Counted from the stretch's first letter, positions 35,501 to 48,012 are shown. The stretch is 64,000 bases of DNA from Panax quinquefolius (GCA_020205615.1 CM035173.1:47289617-47353616), one strand, 5' to 3'. Translations and numbers: made by a program. The notes: generated from the sequence alone by a model not told the origin.

Positions 35501-36054
35501 AGATGTATATTGATTGATGTTACAGGGATAAAATATTGATGATAAAATTTTAAATTCATAGAAGAAAGTAGATTTCATTCTCTATGTAACTCTTCTAATG
35601 AATTATTATTTCCGCTGCGAATATTAATTTAAAACTTGTTGTCTTTTGTATTCTATCAGATTTTTCCCTGTTGAGGACTAACGATAATTTGTTCTATGTT
35701 ATCTTAGTCATAATATTCTTTACTGGGCTAGTTGAGCTCACCCTTTTCCTTTTTGTTCCATTTTTCTTCTCAGGAGGCGAGAATGTAGGGAGTACTAGTC
35801 GGGGTATGGAATGAAGGTTCTAGAAAGTCATTTTTGTAGTCCTCACTATTTTGTAAAATAGTGTATAAATAATTGTAATGAGGACTTATTTGAGTGTTGA
35901 TATTGTCTAGAAGACAATATTTGTTTTTTAAACTCACAGTTTATGTGTTGTCGTATTTTACACGACAATTGTATTAATAAAGTTGTGGTTGTTTCTGTAC
36001 CATGTATTTGGCGACTCAGAATGGGTGTTGTATACCTATTTTGGGGGCGTCACA

Positions 36055-36264
36055 ACTTCTTACCTCTGACGGCGTCTTCGGCTGATCCCAGTTAATCACA
36101 ACTTCGACCTTAGAGGAATCCATCGAAATTCCGTCCTTATCGATCACATGTCCAAGAAATTGTACTCTTTCAATCCAGAATTCACATTTTGAAAGCTTAG
36201 CATATAACCTCTCTCTTCTCAATGTCTCTAACGTCACCCTCAAATGCTCTTCATGTTCTTCCTT
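36055..36264 (-). pseudogene. B reverse transcriptase, middle piece between the two solo LTRs
   Basis: 210 bp of coding sequence with RRERLYAKLSKCEFWIERV and FLGHVIDKDGISMD, the RT region after the catalytic box. It is in frame with both neighbours once the LTRs are subtracted. It is bordered by ACTTC on the left and TCCTT on the right, the two target duplications. Confidence 0.9.
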
Positions 36265-39200
36265 TGTGACGCCCCCAAATCCGGGTCTCTTCCAACCCGA
36301 CAGATGGTGCTACACGGTACTACCATTCATTCATTCATTCAATTGAATAGTCTCAAAAGGACTAATATAACTTCTATATATCCAAAATAATATTACATTC
36401 CCCAGGTTCTTTGTAACCAATTCGTTTGTTCTTGTCATAATATCAAATATATTACAAATCGTTCAACTATTTTATTACATAATTAAACAATCTAAGGGTT
36501 CGTCTTCGCCTTGCCCTTGTCCTTGCCTGAGCCTTCGGTTCGCTCGATCTTAGCTGTGTTCATATGGTTTAAGCAAGAGTGAGCATGACTATCTCAGCAA
36601 GTACTAAAATTCTAATAAATAACATGCTTGAAACATAGAACTCATATATATCTTCAGTAACTGAACAATAGTTATGAAGTACTATTGATAATTAAAAATA
36701 GCACTTCTTTTCCTTCAAAACATTTTAAAACAACCATACTCAGTAGAATAACAATTATGGCTCAAGACTATGAGCATATCATAAGTTCTTTTGAAAAGGA
36801 CAACTCGACACTAAGTCCGTAAGTCCGTCATAGCTTACGAGCATTTCTGGGTGATCAGCCTATAGTACTCTATGTTGATCAACACTACATTCATTAAATG
36901 TGTATACGTTTAAGTTGTGGCAACCTCACGTACTTGTCGTTTAAACGATAAAAACATTTTTAGCATACTTGGTCTTCGATTGAAAACCATACCAATATAA
37001 CTCGGTAAACATTAATCATGTTTGACAGATTCAGAATACAAGTCTAGCCGAAAGAATTGGCTTTGACTTCATCGTTCAAAACTTCATGTGAAAGAATACA
37101 TGAATTACAAAACTTGTCCAGACTGAACTGAAACAAGGGTTAGAATACTTGCCTTCAATGATATTCGCCATCGATTAAACCGCATACACTTTAGGTCTCT
37201 AAGTTTCTACAACACATGATCATATAACGTACCACATTAGGTCATATATAATCAAGTATGTATAGTATTATATCTTACCCTTCATCTCAACGTAAATCCT
37301 GACTTAGATCTACTATTATGGTTTTTCGGCTTTCATTACGTCATTCATGTTTCATTCACTTTCAATTGATTATCAACCTTTAATCATCATACATTACATG
37401 TCTAACAATGCCTTAACAATGTTATATTAACACCTTAGTTCATTACCAAAGAGTTCTCTTTCATTCTATACTTGTAAACATTCTTGTCCAACAAAACTCT
37501 AGGGATGGCGCCCGCATCAACATACACTTAACTCTCAGATCTCGTCTTGTGCATGAAGTGAGTTAGCGAGATCATGGTTCGACCTGCCGTGACTGCGACG
37601 CTGGCTTTTAGGTCGTGAGTCGCGCTTTACTGCGCGGACTCTGTGCCTCAGATAGTTTGTAAAATTTTGAAAATTTCACGAAATTCTCGGACGCATAACT
37701 TTTTCGTTATAATTCCGAATTGGTCCGTTCAAAAGCCTACGATTCAAAAATTACATACTCTATGCGTTCATGCAAGAATTTTATCTATTTTATTTCGTTT
37801 GCTAAAATTTCACCTATTAGTTCATTTTTAACGAAAACGATAAACGTTTGTGAACGTTCAACGCTCGTTTTTTCGTTCTAAGTCAGAATTCAGTCATTTT
37901 CGAGTCCGCAACTCTATAATGCCAAATATGACTTGTCTCCATCGAAAACCAATGTTTCTGACTTCAAACATAAAATACGACTTCCATTCCGAGAATTTCA
38001 CGAATTCGACGATAATCGTCCAATCGTGTGAATTCCGGTAAATCTACATTCTTAATGATTCTAAATGGAATTCAACCAAAATATGATCATTACATGTTAC
38101 TTATTACACCAACTTATAATCAAAGTAGGTTTTGACTTATTCTCATAAGTCAATGACTTATTTAACTTATGAACTACAATTCCTCATGCTTATGCCTTAT
38201 TATGAACTTAAGTCCATTAATCAATATTTTTATGTTATATTCAACATACTAATATCATATGCCAAACATATGCTAAGTTCTTCATGATTCTAACAACTTA
38301 TTAGAGTTCAAGTTGCTTATTTAACTTATTCGGCTTAAATTCATTCATTAATAACTTATTACATGTTCTTAACAACCAATCCCCCTTCTCTATTAATCCT
38401 ATCATAGAAGAGATAAAGATAAAAAATATGAGTCTTACCCTTGAAGACTAAGACTTTAATTCACTTTAGAAAACTAGCAAAGGTTGAAGTGGCTTATAAG
38501 TCTTAAGTGACTTATTCTCTCTACCAATTAAGTAGCTTATATTTGAGAGGAAAGTTGGATGAAAATAACAACCAACAAAATTTGAAATGAGGCTTGTATT
38601 TATAGGCCACCAAAGGTTAGGGCATTTTAGACTTTAAAATATCCCACCTCCTTATTCCACCTCCTCATTCCACCTCCTCATCCTCCACCTCTTTACTATT
38701 CATTCCTTGCTCATCACATCACTTGGTCACCACACAAAATCCTTGCCCATCAAGCTTACCCACTTCATACTTGGTTTGCCCCATGGATTAAGGCTTCTCA
38801 TTGGACTTGTTAATTAAATCTAGCCACTTCCTTAATGGGCTTGTGCTAACATAGTTTGGACTCATGATATATCAAACTCTTGGGTTTGATTGTCACATTA
38901 TATTGGACTTCTCTTATTAGGCTAATAATCCTACAAGTCCATTAACTTTAATTAACCAACTTAACATTTCTACCCCACGTATAATCTTCGTATGCTAACT
39001 CGAATATTACTTCGTAATATACGTTATCTCATTCTTCATATATAATAGTACAATATGTCGTATTATACTTACATCCATTACTTCCTACAATGTATACACA
39101 TTATATAATCACAACTTTTCTTCCTTTACGATTAATAAACCTAACGTTCCCAAATTAGGTCCACATGCAAAATATTACGTTTTTCATACTTAGATTATTA

Positions 39201-39497
39201 TTACATAATCCATCTCACCTTGATATTATAAGGTTATGTATTTCTCGGAAATTCAAAAATAATTTTCGAGTAGAAATCAATGAATAGTATTTTTCAGAAA
39301 ATTTCTCGGAAAGCTTTTATTTTCGTCTTAGAAATTCAAACACATTAATCCACTCACGTAGTTAAAATACTACGACATTCTGACGTTTCTAGGTTATAGA
39401 ACAACATTCATCTTATCAACACGTAATAATAATAAATAATATTATTTTATTCATTATTAAAAGTATTTACAATTGTTCGATTCTCCGGGGCGTTACA
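36265..39497 (-). mobile_element. D: solo LTR of another chromovirus family inside B pol
   Basis: 3,233 bp; minus strand starts TGTAACGCCCCGGAG and ends TTTGGGGGCGTCACA. Perfect 5-bp duplication TCCTT (36260-36264 and 39498-39502). Its 3' end resembles the B LTR (shared GCAAGAGTGAGCAYGA near 36571), so D and B are related families. A GC-rich stretch lies at 37500-37640. No gene in it. Confidence 0.95.
38596..38605 (-). promoter_or_regulatory. TATA box of solo LTR D
   Basis: CTATAAATAC on the minus strand. About 160 bp downstream in LTR order is a donor-like AAGGGTAAGAC near 38435-38445. Confidence 0.6.
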
Positions 39498-40252
39498 TCC
39501 TTGGTTTTCGAATATACCAAAATATCATCTATAAATACCACTACGAATTTGTCCAAAAATGGCTTGAACACTCCATTCATTAAGCCCATAAATGCTGCAG
39601 GAGCATTCGTTAGACCAAATGACATTACCAAGAATTCGTAGTGACCATATCGTGTTCTGAACACTGTCTTCGGTACATCCTCTGGTCTCACCTTTAATTG
39701 ATGATAACCACTCCTCAAGTCTATCTTTGAAAAGTATCTTGCTCCCTTTAACTGATCGAACAGGTCATCGATTCTTGGTAATGGACATCTATTCTTAATC
39801 GTGACCTTATTCAGTTCTCTATAGTCGATGCAAAGCCACATCGTCCCATTCTTCTTCTTCACAAACAATACTGGCGCTCTCCACGGCGATACGCTCGGTT
39901 GAATGTACTTTTTGTCCAGTAATTCTTGTAGTTGAACCATCAGTTCTTTCATCTCTTCCGGTGCTATTCGGTACGATACTTTCGATATTGAAGCCGTTCC
40001 TAGAGCCAAATCGATCACAAACTCAACCGCACTATCTAGAGGAAGTCCTGGCAAATCGTCCGGGAATACGTCTGTGAAATCCCTCACTACTGGTATCTCC
40101 GCTATTTTTGGTTTCTCTTTATAACTATCAACTATGTAAGCTAGATATCCTACACAGTCCTGTCTTAACAACTTCTTGGCTTGCATCATCGTCAGACAAC
40201 TCGATTGTCTAGGCGACTTGCTACCATAAAACACAACCTTAGACAGAGTCAT
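39498..40252 (-). pseudogene. B reverse transcriptase, N-terminal half with catalytic box
   Basis: Shows [47 protein letters not shown] (first Asp region), [15 protein letters not shown] and the catalytic [10 protein letters not shown], with both Asp residues kept at about residues 242-243 of this stretch. LTR D starts four codons later. No stop occurs in these 252 codons. Confidence 0.9.
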
Positions 40253-40600
40253 ATGGTTAATGCGCTTCTTTTGGCAATCAATTACTGCCCCATAATTGGA
40301 TAACTAGTCCATACCTAAGATAACATCAAATTCTCCAAGTCAAATAGGGATAAGATCTACGTTCATGATATTACCCTTAATATCCACTCTACAGTTCTTA
40401 TGTACGTACTCAACAGGGATTATTTCTCTATTCACAATTTTTATGTTCATGGGGTATTCTAACTCGTCCCTAAGCAATTCTAAGTTCTTAGCAAAGTCAT
40501 CGGATATAAATGAACAAGTAGCACCTGAATCACGAGACTGCACTGCATCCTGTACTGTCATGTTGAATGTTCTGGCGGTCGGTCGGTCGGTTGCAGTTGG
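40253..40600 (-). pseudogene. B aspartic protease
   Basis: The active site is DSGATCSFIS (usual form DSGATHSFIS). The C-terminal EFDVILGMD motif follows, but TGA at 40337-40339 and TAG near 40304 (a Trp position in relatives) interrupt it. It lies in frame between gag and RT. Confidence 0.8.
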
Positions 40601-41662
40601 TCCTGCGATAGTCAGAGTGCTTCCACCGCTGTTTCCTCTATTCCCTCTTGATCTTGTTCCTCCAGATCCCTTCTTAGGACAATCCCTTGCAAGATGATCC
40701 TTTGAGCCACAAGTGAAGCATGTACCCTTCTTTGGGTTAGGACAGCTAGGTGCTATGTGGCCTTCCTGACCATAATTGTAGCATACTCGTTTTCTCTTCA
40801 TGCAAACTCCCAGATGAGCTTTTTCGCAGGTTGGGCACGCTTCGATCTTCTTCTTCTGTCCTCCTTGTTGATTTCTAGCTGACGAGTTATCAGACCACTT
40901 TCTCTTCTGATTATTACTACCTCTCATGCTACTTCCACCAGTCTTGTTAGTTACCTCATTTTCACTCTTTTTCTTCTTCTGATCCTGATTATATTTAGTT
41001 ACCGCGTCGCTTCTACCTTCAGCGAGTATGGCCTTCTCTAACACTCCAGCAAAAGTGTTCAATTGGAACATTGACACCTTGCTATACAACTAGGGCTTCA
41101 GTCCCTGCTCGAAACGTCTTGCCTTTCTCTCATCAGTATGAACTTGATATGTGACGAACCTAGCCAACTCGTTGAACCTTGCCGCATAATCTGCTATGGA
41201 CATATTCCCCTATTTCAACTCCAGAAACTGAACCTCCATTTGGTTCTGCGAGCTGGTCAGAAAATACATCTCAAAGAACATCTCCTTGAATCTCTCCCAA
41301 GTTATCACACCTTCTCCTCCCCGTACTTTGTTTGCCTGCCACCAATTATTGGCTTCGGATTTCAGCATGAATGTTGCGTATGCGGTTTTTTGGTATTCTC
41401 TTACTCCGGCGACATCAAACACCTTCTCCATCTCCATAACCCAGGTTTGAGCTTCGATCGGGTTTATAGAGCCCTTAAACTCTGGCTGTCCCACTACCTT
41501 GAAATCCTTAAACGATGTATTCGATGGAGCTTGTGGTTGATTGTGAATTGCTCCAGCTAATAGGTTCACCAATTGCTGAACAGGGTTAGCATTGGCATCG
41601 TTGTTGTTATTCATCGGTTTTCCTTGATCTTGTTAACAGTTTTGTCTTTTTCTAGGCGGCAT
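40601..41662 (-). pseudogene. B gag
   Basis: Starts at 41662; an acceptor-like TTCTTAACAG lies just upstream. The Retrotrans_gag core has EAQTWVMEMEKVFDVAG and ANNWWQANKV (41210-41614). Zinc knuckles near 40690-40800: CYNYGQEGHIAPSC, whose second Cys is Tyr, and CFTCGSKDHLARDC, intact. Stops at codon 10, about 41208 and about 41091; no frameshift. Confidence 0.85.
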
Positions 41663-41957
41663 TTTTCTGTTAAGAATATACGCTTATTAGGTCTTTATTC
41701 AATCCCTTAAACATTTAAGGCTTAACTAAAACATTTAATCATAATTCATTTAACATATTATCTCGAATAAACTCTGACATTTTGTTCAATTCAAAGATTT
41801 TAACATCATACGATAGCATCACCGCTATTTACATCGACTATCCCGAGATAAAGAATCTACAGGATTTAAAACATTAAAACATTCCTTTGTTTATAATCAC
41901 ATCGAAATTTACATCTTTAACTACCAGATAGGTTTTCACATAATTAAACTAATCTTA
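41663..41957 (-). other. B leader between accessory ORF and gag
   Basis: About 295 bp, AT-rich, no coding signal. It separates the two ORFs, so gag would need a spliced or re-initiated message if the upstream ORF is translated. Confidence 0.6.
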
Positions 41958-42677
41958 TCACTGCCGGTTAAGGCGCTGAATAGCCTTGACACATTCCTCT
42001 TCCATGATACGGGACATCGTCCTGCGATCTAGCATATATGATGGAAGACCTTCAAACTGGATTGGATATCTCATAACTCGATCCTGGGCCGCATCCATTG
42101 CATTTTGAAGTGTAGAGTACGTCTCGCCAAGCTTAGCCTTCTTCGCACGACAGTCCTCTTCTGCAAGATCAGCACGACGTGACTCTCTTACCCAGCCCTC
42201 CTCTGCTATGGCCAGCCTTTCTGAGCTCTCTTTCAGATCCTTCTTCAACTTTTCTATTTCTTCGGACTTCTCCTCGGTTTGACCCTTCTCGTGAACTAAA
42301 TCCCACTCCACATTTCCTAAACGTGTGTGAAGAGTCACAATTTCCCTATCCTTCTGCTCGATGGTACTCTGCTGAATAACAGTCCTCTCTTTCAGCTCTT
42401 GAACAGTGTCTCGAAACTCTATATTACGATCATAAAGCGCATCATACATCTCAGCATCGATGGAGTTCAGTGGGAACTCCTCTCCTTCCACTTCTTCCTC
42501 AGAATCCTCCTCTGGATCAGTCTCAGACTCATGCTCCTGACCAACAACAATGATCAACGGAGATGGCTCTCTCTGTATCAACTGCTCCCTGACAACACGA
42601 ATGTCTCGGGGCTCCTCCTCTGTTGGTACTCGGGGTTCCTCCTCCCCAACTCGACTAGCTCCTCCAACATCTGACAT
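41958..42677 (-). CDS. B accessory ORF upstream of gag: acidic coiled-coil protein, 239 aa
   Basis: Open from ATG 42677 to TGA 41958, on the element's coding strand between the primer site and gag. Residues 1-75 are acidic and disordered (GQEHESETDPEEDSEEEVEG). About residues 85-200 are charged and helical with heptad-like spacing (EFRDTVQELKERTVIQQSTI; EEIEKLKKDLKESSERLAIA), suggesting a long coiled coil. The end is basic (RIMEEECVKAIQRLNRQ). No enzyme motif. It is intact although gag-pol has ten stops. An acceptor-like TTTTGTTGTCAG lies directly before the ATG. Upstream ORFs are known in Ogre elements, but I know of none standard for Tekay-like chromoviruses; function unknown. Confidence 0.7.
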   Translation of the reverse strand: MSDVGGASRVGEEEPRVPTEEEPRDIRVVREQLIQREPSPLIIVVGQEHESETDPEEDSEEEVEGEEFPLNSIDAEMYDALYDRNIEFRDTVQELKERTVIQQSTIEQKDREIVTLHTRLGNVEWDLVHEKGQTEEKSEEIEKLKKDLKESSERLAIAEEGWVRESRRADLAEEDCRAKKAKLGETYSTLQNAMDAAQDRVMRYPIQFEGLPSYMLDRRTMSRIMEEECVKAIQRLNRQ

Positions 42678-42880
42678 CCTGACAACAAAATTTTTAAGTT
42701 TTAGTTACTAATCTATACTAGCGAGCACATAATTTAACACATAAGCACATAAAGTCTTTTATTATCTTCAATGAATTAAGAAATTCATTTCTTAGAACTC
42801 GACAAGAGTTTACCACCACTATGTTCTCGATCTCCTATAAGGCTACTACCTAAGGTTGTTCCCCTACCTAAGGTTCATAA

Positions 42881-42896
42881 CCTGGCTCTGATACCA
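42881..42896 (-). other. B primer binding site (iMet tRNA), intact
   Basis: Minus strand TGGTATCAGAGCCAGG, the full consensus complement to the initiator Met tRNA 3' end, 3 bp from the LTR end. Confidence 0.9.
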
Positions 42897-42899
42897 ACC

Positions 42900-45668
42900 T
42901 GTGACACTCCCAAATTCGGGTACTTCCATTTTTCGCAGGATTTGGTGTTCATTGTACAAATATCATCTATCTATCTACCCATAACAAATGCAAACCATGC
43001 AATAGATAGAAATAAATAAATCTTCTCCTTATGGGGTTACATCATCTGCATAATAAATACAATCCCAGGTCACTCTAACCTTAAACATTTGTGCGGAATT
43101 ATAAACAAATAACAAGTCTTAGACAACATCAAGTTTGAAATATAAATATATATTAACAACAAGTCTTCTTCATTTGTTAACCTTGCCCTTGCCTTTACTA
43201 GCGGAAGACTCGTCAGATCTTTCGTTCTTAACTGCAATTTTATTATTACGCAAGAGTGAGCACGATTGCCCACAAATATAACAAATAAATAATAACATGC
43301 AAATAAATCAAAGACTTCTGAAATAGGAAAACTCAGCTTTTGAATCAAGAATGAATAAAAAGAAACAAAAGAACTTCTGAAGGTCATAAGACCTTGAACT
43401 ATGTCCTAGGTTGTCAAGTGTTTATACTTGAAACCTTCAACAGTCAGAAGACTATGGACTCTTCTTCTCGTACTTAGGGGGATCAACCCTTAGTATCATA
43501 CTGCGCACAATATCTTAACACTAACGCATAAGTAATCCCCTATACAGGGTTGTTCATCTCAGTTTGACATTAGAGTTCGCACCAAAGGAAGTTTGGTTTG
43601 GATAATTCAACAAGGGTTCTGAAATTTAGAACGCTCATCAACTATGGACTAGTCGAATCATTAAGGGTTCGCTAGTCTAACAAGGTTCAACAATAACTTA
43701 TAATTTAAATCGAATAGCAATCTCAAGAGGTATACAATAGAATAAATATTGTATAACAGAATCATACTTTGAAAGATTAATATACTTTAATATAACAAAA
43801 TGGACTTGATCAATAATAGTGAGAATTTGCTCGATGTAAAGAGATAAACTTATAAACTTATATAATGATAACGAGTAGGGTTAGGAAACTTGCCTTGTGC
43901 ATAGATTACTCGTTAATTTATACACGTTCCTTGATTTTATCCTACATATCATTTACATTCACAATACTAGTCAATTATAACGTACTAGTCATCAAAAGTT
44001 CATTCTTTTTGTCTAACTCGGATTATGACTATACTTAGTCAAATTACTACACTCATTGTCACATAATTTACACTTCACGAACAATAAGCTAACTATGCGT
44101 TCAATCATTTCATTCACACATAAATGTGTTTTTGACATATTAAGAATTTATTTTAACATCTCGAAAAATTAAATGTGTTATGTTCATAAATGTGTTATGT
44201 TCATTAGATTAAGTTACTATTACATTCCCAGACTTGAAAAATTAAAAATTTCATTTTCTGCACAATCAAGAAGTGAAATATATGCCATTATCATAGTTTG
44301 TTTCTCATGGCATAATCTGCTAAAGATCTTGTGGCTTGGCTTTGGCGCGCCATGATGCGAGATATAAGGCAGAGAGTTGCGCCATGATGCGAAACTCGAT
44401 TTCGATTCTCGCAATTCGCGAAAAATTGCAGAACATGGCCAAAACCTCCAATTAATTTATTCTTACACGAATTTAGACATACTCAAACACTGAAATACAT
44501 ATATAACTAATACCCAACCCTTCTAGCATGATTTTATCAAGTTAAAACACAAAATTTTTAGAATCAAAACTTGTAATTTCATTGTTCTTGATGTTCTTGA
44601 ATGTTTTGAACACAAAACATAAAAATTAACACTACGGGTTCGTTATAACACCAAATCCATCCATTCGAAGTTTGATTTCTTCGTTTTAACATGCATAATC
44701 ATATACAAGTGTAAAATTTATGATACAATACATGATTAACGTATGAAATTCGCGTGTAAGGGCCATATGGCCATATTTCTATACTCTATAATTTTGAAGC
44801 AATAACATACGTTATAATATTATGAAACTGATGATATGGAACCATACAATATATAGTAAAACACATTATAATAATATTTTATCACATATATATACATAAT
44901 TATTACTCTTTCCAATTACATGGATTTAACAGAAACTTGAAAGCCATTTTTTTTTATAAAAACTTAAATAACGTAAGTTTGAGATTTGGGAAAAAAGAGA
45001 TTACCCTATTACGAATGAATAAGAGTGAAGTTCCTTCTCAGATTCTTCTTGACTCTCACAATTTCTCTTAACAATCCTCTGAATTCTCTCTGACTCTCAA
45101 GTTAACTCTAAATTGAAAATACGTAAAATGGAGAAACTGACCAAGCGCATATATAAATCCAGTAACGTTGAGGTCAGTTAACCCATACGTGGTTAACTAC
45201 TCTCAACTTCTCTTAAGGCCCTGTTTGGCCACCACTTACTTATTATTTCTAATTAATTTAATTAATCTCTTATAATATAGTTTAATCATGTCACACCTAT
45301 TTAGACAATTAATTGAATATCTTATTTAATTTATTTTAAATAACATATAATAATTTCTCATTAATTCACATAGTCTAATAATTAAATTTCTCATTTATTA
45401 ATTATATCAAATTTATTAACTCTCTAATTAATTATTAAATTAATTAAAATAACATTAGGCTTATTAAATATTTTATTTTTAATTTAATAAGCTCACATAT
45501 TTACATAAATCAATTCTCCATATTAATTTAATAAATTTAACACATACAATTAAATTATTCTACCACAACTTCATCAATTAATTATTTAATCTAATAATTA
45601 AATCATCAAAAATTATTTATTTAATCCAATAAATATTACAATTAAATTACAAAATCTCGGTTGTCACA
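42900..45668 (-). repeat. B 5' LTR (2,769 bp)
   Basis: Starts TGTGACAACCGAG (45668) and ends GGGAGTGTCACA (42900). Colinear with the 3' LTR except around 44170-44430. No gene in it; an open 105-codon stretch (43070-43387) is also open in the 3' LTR. Confidence 0.9.
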
Positions 45669-46010
45669 GATATGCATTCCTTTTTTCAAATAGAATGCTT
45701 ATACAAGTGGGTCCCTATATTAACATTCTTTCCTCCATCAAGTTAGATTCTTATTACTAAAACTAAAGTGAATTATCACAACAACTTTTATGCCATGGAT
45801 CACTTTTTATGCCATTTAACAGACCACTTTTTATGCCATGGATCTAATTAGTTTTGCTTTTACATTGGTAATCTACAAAATATACCAAGTTATATGATGG
45901 TGGATTTATATTTTGTAGATATGAACTCCTTTGTCTTTCCAAAATAAAATAAGAAAAGATTTTATGTTATTTGATTTTACTATCATATAATTGCCAAATT
46001 TAATTTGATT

Positions 46011-46053
<43 letters not shown>

Positions 46054-46337
46054 CAAAAATTAATCAGGAAAACAGAAGATTGTCCAAAGTTTGGAAAGAT
46101 TTGATGGACGTCCAAGAAACCTTGGGAGAGCTTCACTAGGGGTTCCTTCTCCTAGAATTTTTTTGTTTGCGAGGTTTGCAAGATCAAAGTCCGCGGATCA
46201 TTCAGAAATTTGAAGCATGATTCAAAGATTTGAAGTATTTTGCACGATCGTCACTCCAAAGGCGTGACTCTCGCGCATGGGGAAAATGTGGGCCCAAGTA
46301 TAAATTAAGGTTCAAATGTGACCTAAAAGAATTGAAT
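45669..46337. other. Genomic segment right of element B
   Basis: Begins with the GATAT duplication. AT-rich, no gene seen. It contains three near-copies of CACTTTTTATGCCATGGATC (about 45788-45842) and a (TA)n run at 46015-46049. The word CCAAATTTAATTTGATTTAG (about 45995) also occurs at about 28240 on the other side of B. Confidence 0.6.
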
Positions 46338-47260
46338 TGTGACGCCCCCAAAATAGGTATACATCACCCATCTTGAGTCGCCAAATACATGGTACAAAAT
46401 TCAAATACAACTTAATAATACAACTGTCGTGTAAAATACGTTAAAACATAAACTGAGAGTTTTAATACGAATATTGTCTTCTAGACTGTATTCAAACCCA
46501 AAATGGAGTCCTCAATACATTTATTATCACACTATTTTATAGAATAGTGAGGACTACTAATGTAAATATCTGGACCGTCACTACATTCCCCGACTAGTCC
46601 CGGCTGCGTTCTCATTTCCTGAAGAGAACAATGAAAGCAAAAGGGTGAGCTCAACTAGCCCAGTAAGAAATATTATGACTAAGATAATGCAGAATAATTT
46701 ATCGTTAGCCTTCAACAATGTTAAATTGATAAAATATAACAAACATCAAGTTTAACTGCAGCGGAATAAACAATTCATTAGAAGAGTCAAGTAGAGCATG
46801 ATATCTACTATCTTCTATGATTTAAATGGTTTTTCATCACTTTTATCGCTGAGACTCAGCTTAATAAATAATCTACATCATCGAATCACTTACACTACTC
46901 GGCCAAGGATATTCTTTAGTATCACAACCACAAATTATCCATGCACTACGGGCCAAGGATATTCGTGTATTCATCAATGGTCATGATCATACCAACAACT
47001 GTCCATCAATGCACTACGGGCCAATGAGGACTTTTACCACATCATTTGTAACATTACGATCATGATTATACTGAAAAATCCCACATAATTTCATGGTGTA
47101 TAGAAGCCAAAACTTTAACCAAATGAGTAAAGAATTCGAAATCCAAAATGAAATAATATTACTTACATACTACAAAGTATGGAAGAAAATATTATTTCAA
47201 GCGAATATTAAACAAAAATAACATCCCTTACCTTGAAAAGAAGAGTATTCCGACTGGTAG
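46338..47260 (-). repeat. Family A LTR 3' end, minus orientation, broken by A4
   Basis: LTR end TTTTGGGGGCGTCACA at 46338 (minus), homologous to 14052-15550 of A3 with about 280 bp missing near 47080. Cut at 47260 where A4 starts in the opposite direction. The matching U3 start may be 55234-55554. Confidence 0.8.
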
Positions 47261-48012
47261 TGTCAGACCCCAGATTTTATCAATAAAGATTTAAATTTTT
47301 TCGAAATAATTTTTAATATTATGGTGTGAATTTGAGAAAATATTATAGTTGTGGGTAGTATTTATAAATTTTGCAAAGTATGCAAGTTGTTATATTATAT
47401 TCGATTGGTCGGGGAATATTCAGTTTAGTAGGGAGTATTCGTACAACGGCTTCATCATTGGTGGACCCCACAATAGAATTATTGTCGGATTAAGAAAACG
47501 ACAAAAATATTTTATTGAAATAACGGCGGAAGTTTTACCGTTGATACTGTTGAACTACTCGGTAGTAAAAGTAAAGAATACGATGTCTGGCGCATAAGCG
47601 TAGTAGCACCGATATTGATTATTGATGCTTATGTGAGAAGTCACTCGGTTTGATTCCATTATTGTCGATTAATAATATGAATTATTATAAGCGATAATGA
47701 CGTTTTGTTTTAATTATTATAGCGATAATGACGTTTTGTTTTATTCGTATTATTAACGTAATAAAAGCGAAACATCGTTTTATATAAAAATGTATACTTT
47801 ATTAAAGTTATTCTATAAATAGAATATATTATATTTTATTATGCATAGTGTTGCATAGTGTTGCATAGTGTTTGCATAGTAAAATGTTTTATATAAATAG
47901 AATATATTATATTTTATTTAAAAGATTTTGCTTTAAATATGGACCGCTTTATCAGATTAAAGTAAATCAATCTGGACTGATTCATGGATTAGTTCTTATG
48001 CATTCTATTTTC

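Larger units (their letters stand above)
33425..36054 (+). mobile_element. A5: solo LTR of family A inside element B pol
   Basis: Starts TGTAAGACCCC and ends GGGGGCGTCACA, 2,630 bp, plus orientation. It is flanked by a perfect 5-bp duplication ACTTC (33420-33424 and 36055-36059). No internal region remains, the expected product of LTR-LTR recombination. It interrupts B between RT and RNase H, so it is younger than B. Confidence 0.95.
31326..41662 (-). pseudogene. B gag-pol polyprotein, single frame with nonsense codons
   Basis: The start at 41662 opens with MPPRKRQN, the usual basic start of plant chromovirus gag. The end is TAG at 31326-31328 after a chromodomain tail (NYPNLF). All recognised pieces fall in one frame when 3,238 bp (LTR D plus duplication) and 2,635 bp (LTR A5 plus duplication) are subtracted, giving about 1,487 codons, a normal length. 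Nonsense codons seen: codon 10, about 41208, about 41091, 40338, about 40304, 33007, 32557, about 32515, 31711 and 31468. Most fit CAG, CAA or TGG turned into a stop by a C-to-T change on one strand. Confidence 0.85.
28479..45668 (-). mobile_element. B: complete chromovirus with accessory ORF, carrying two nested solo LTRs
   Basis: Full LTR-to-LTR Ty3/gypsy element on the minus strand: 5' LTR 45668-42900, primer site, accessory ORF, one gag-pol frame (41662-31326), polypurine tract, 3' LTR 31216-28479. Total 17.2 kb, or 11.3 kb without the two inserts. The LTRs are about 95% identical over a 190-bp stretch compared by eye. Gag-pol has no frameshift once the inserts and one copy of each target duplication are subtracted, but at least ten nonsense codons silence it. 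Confidence 0.9.
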
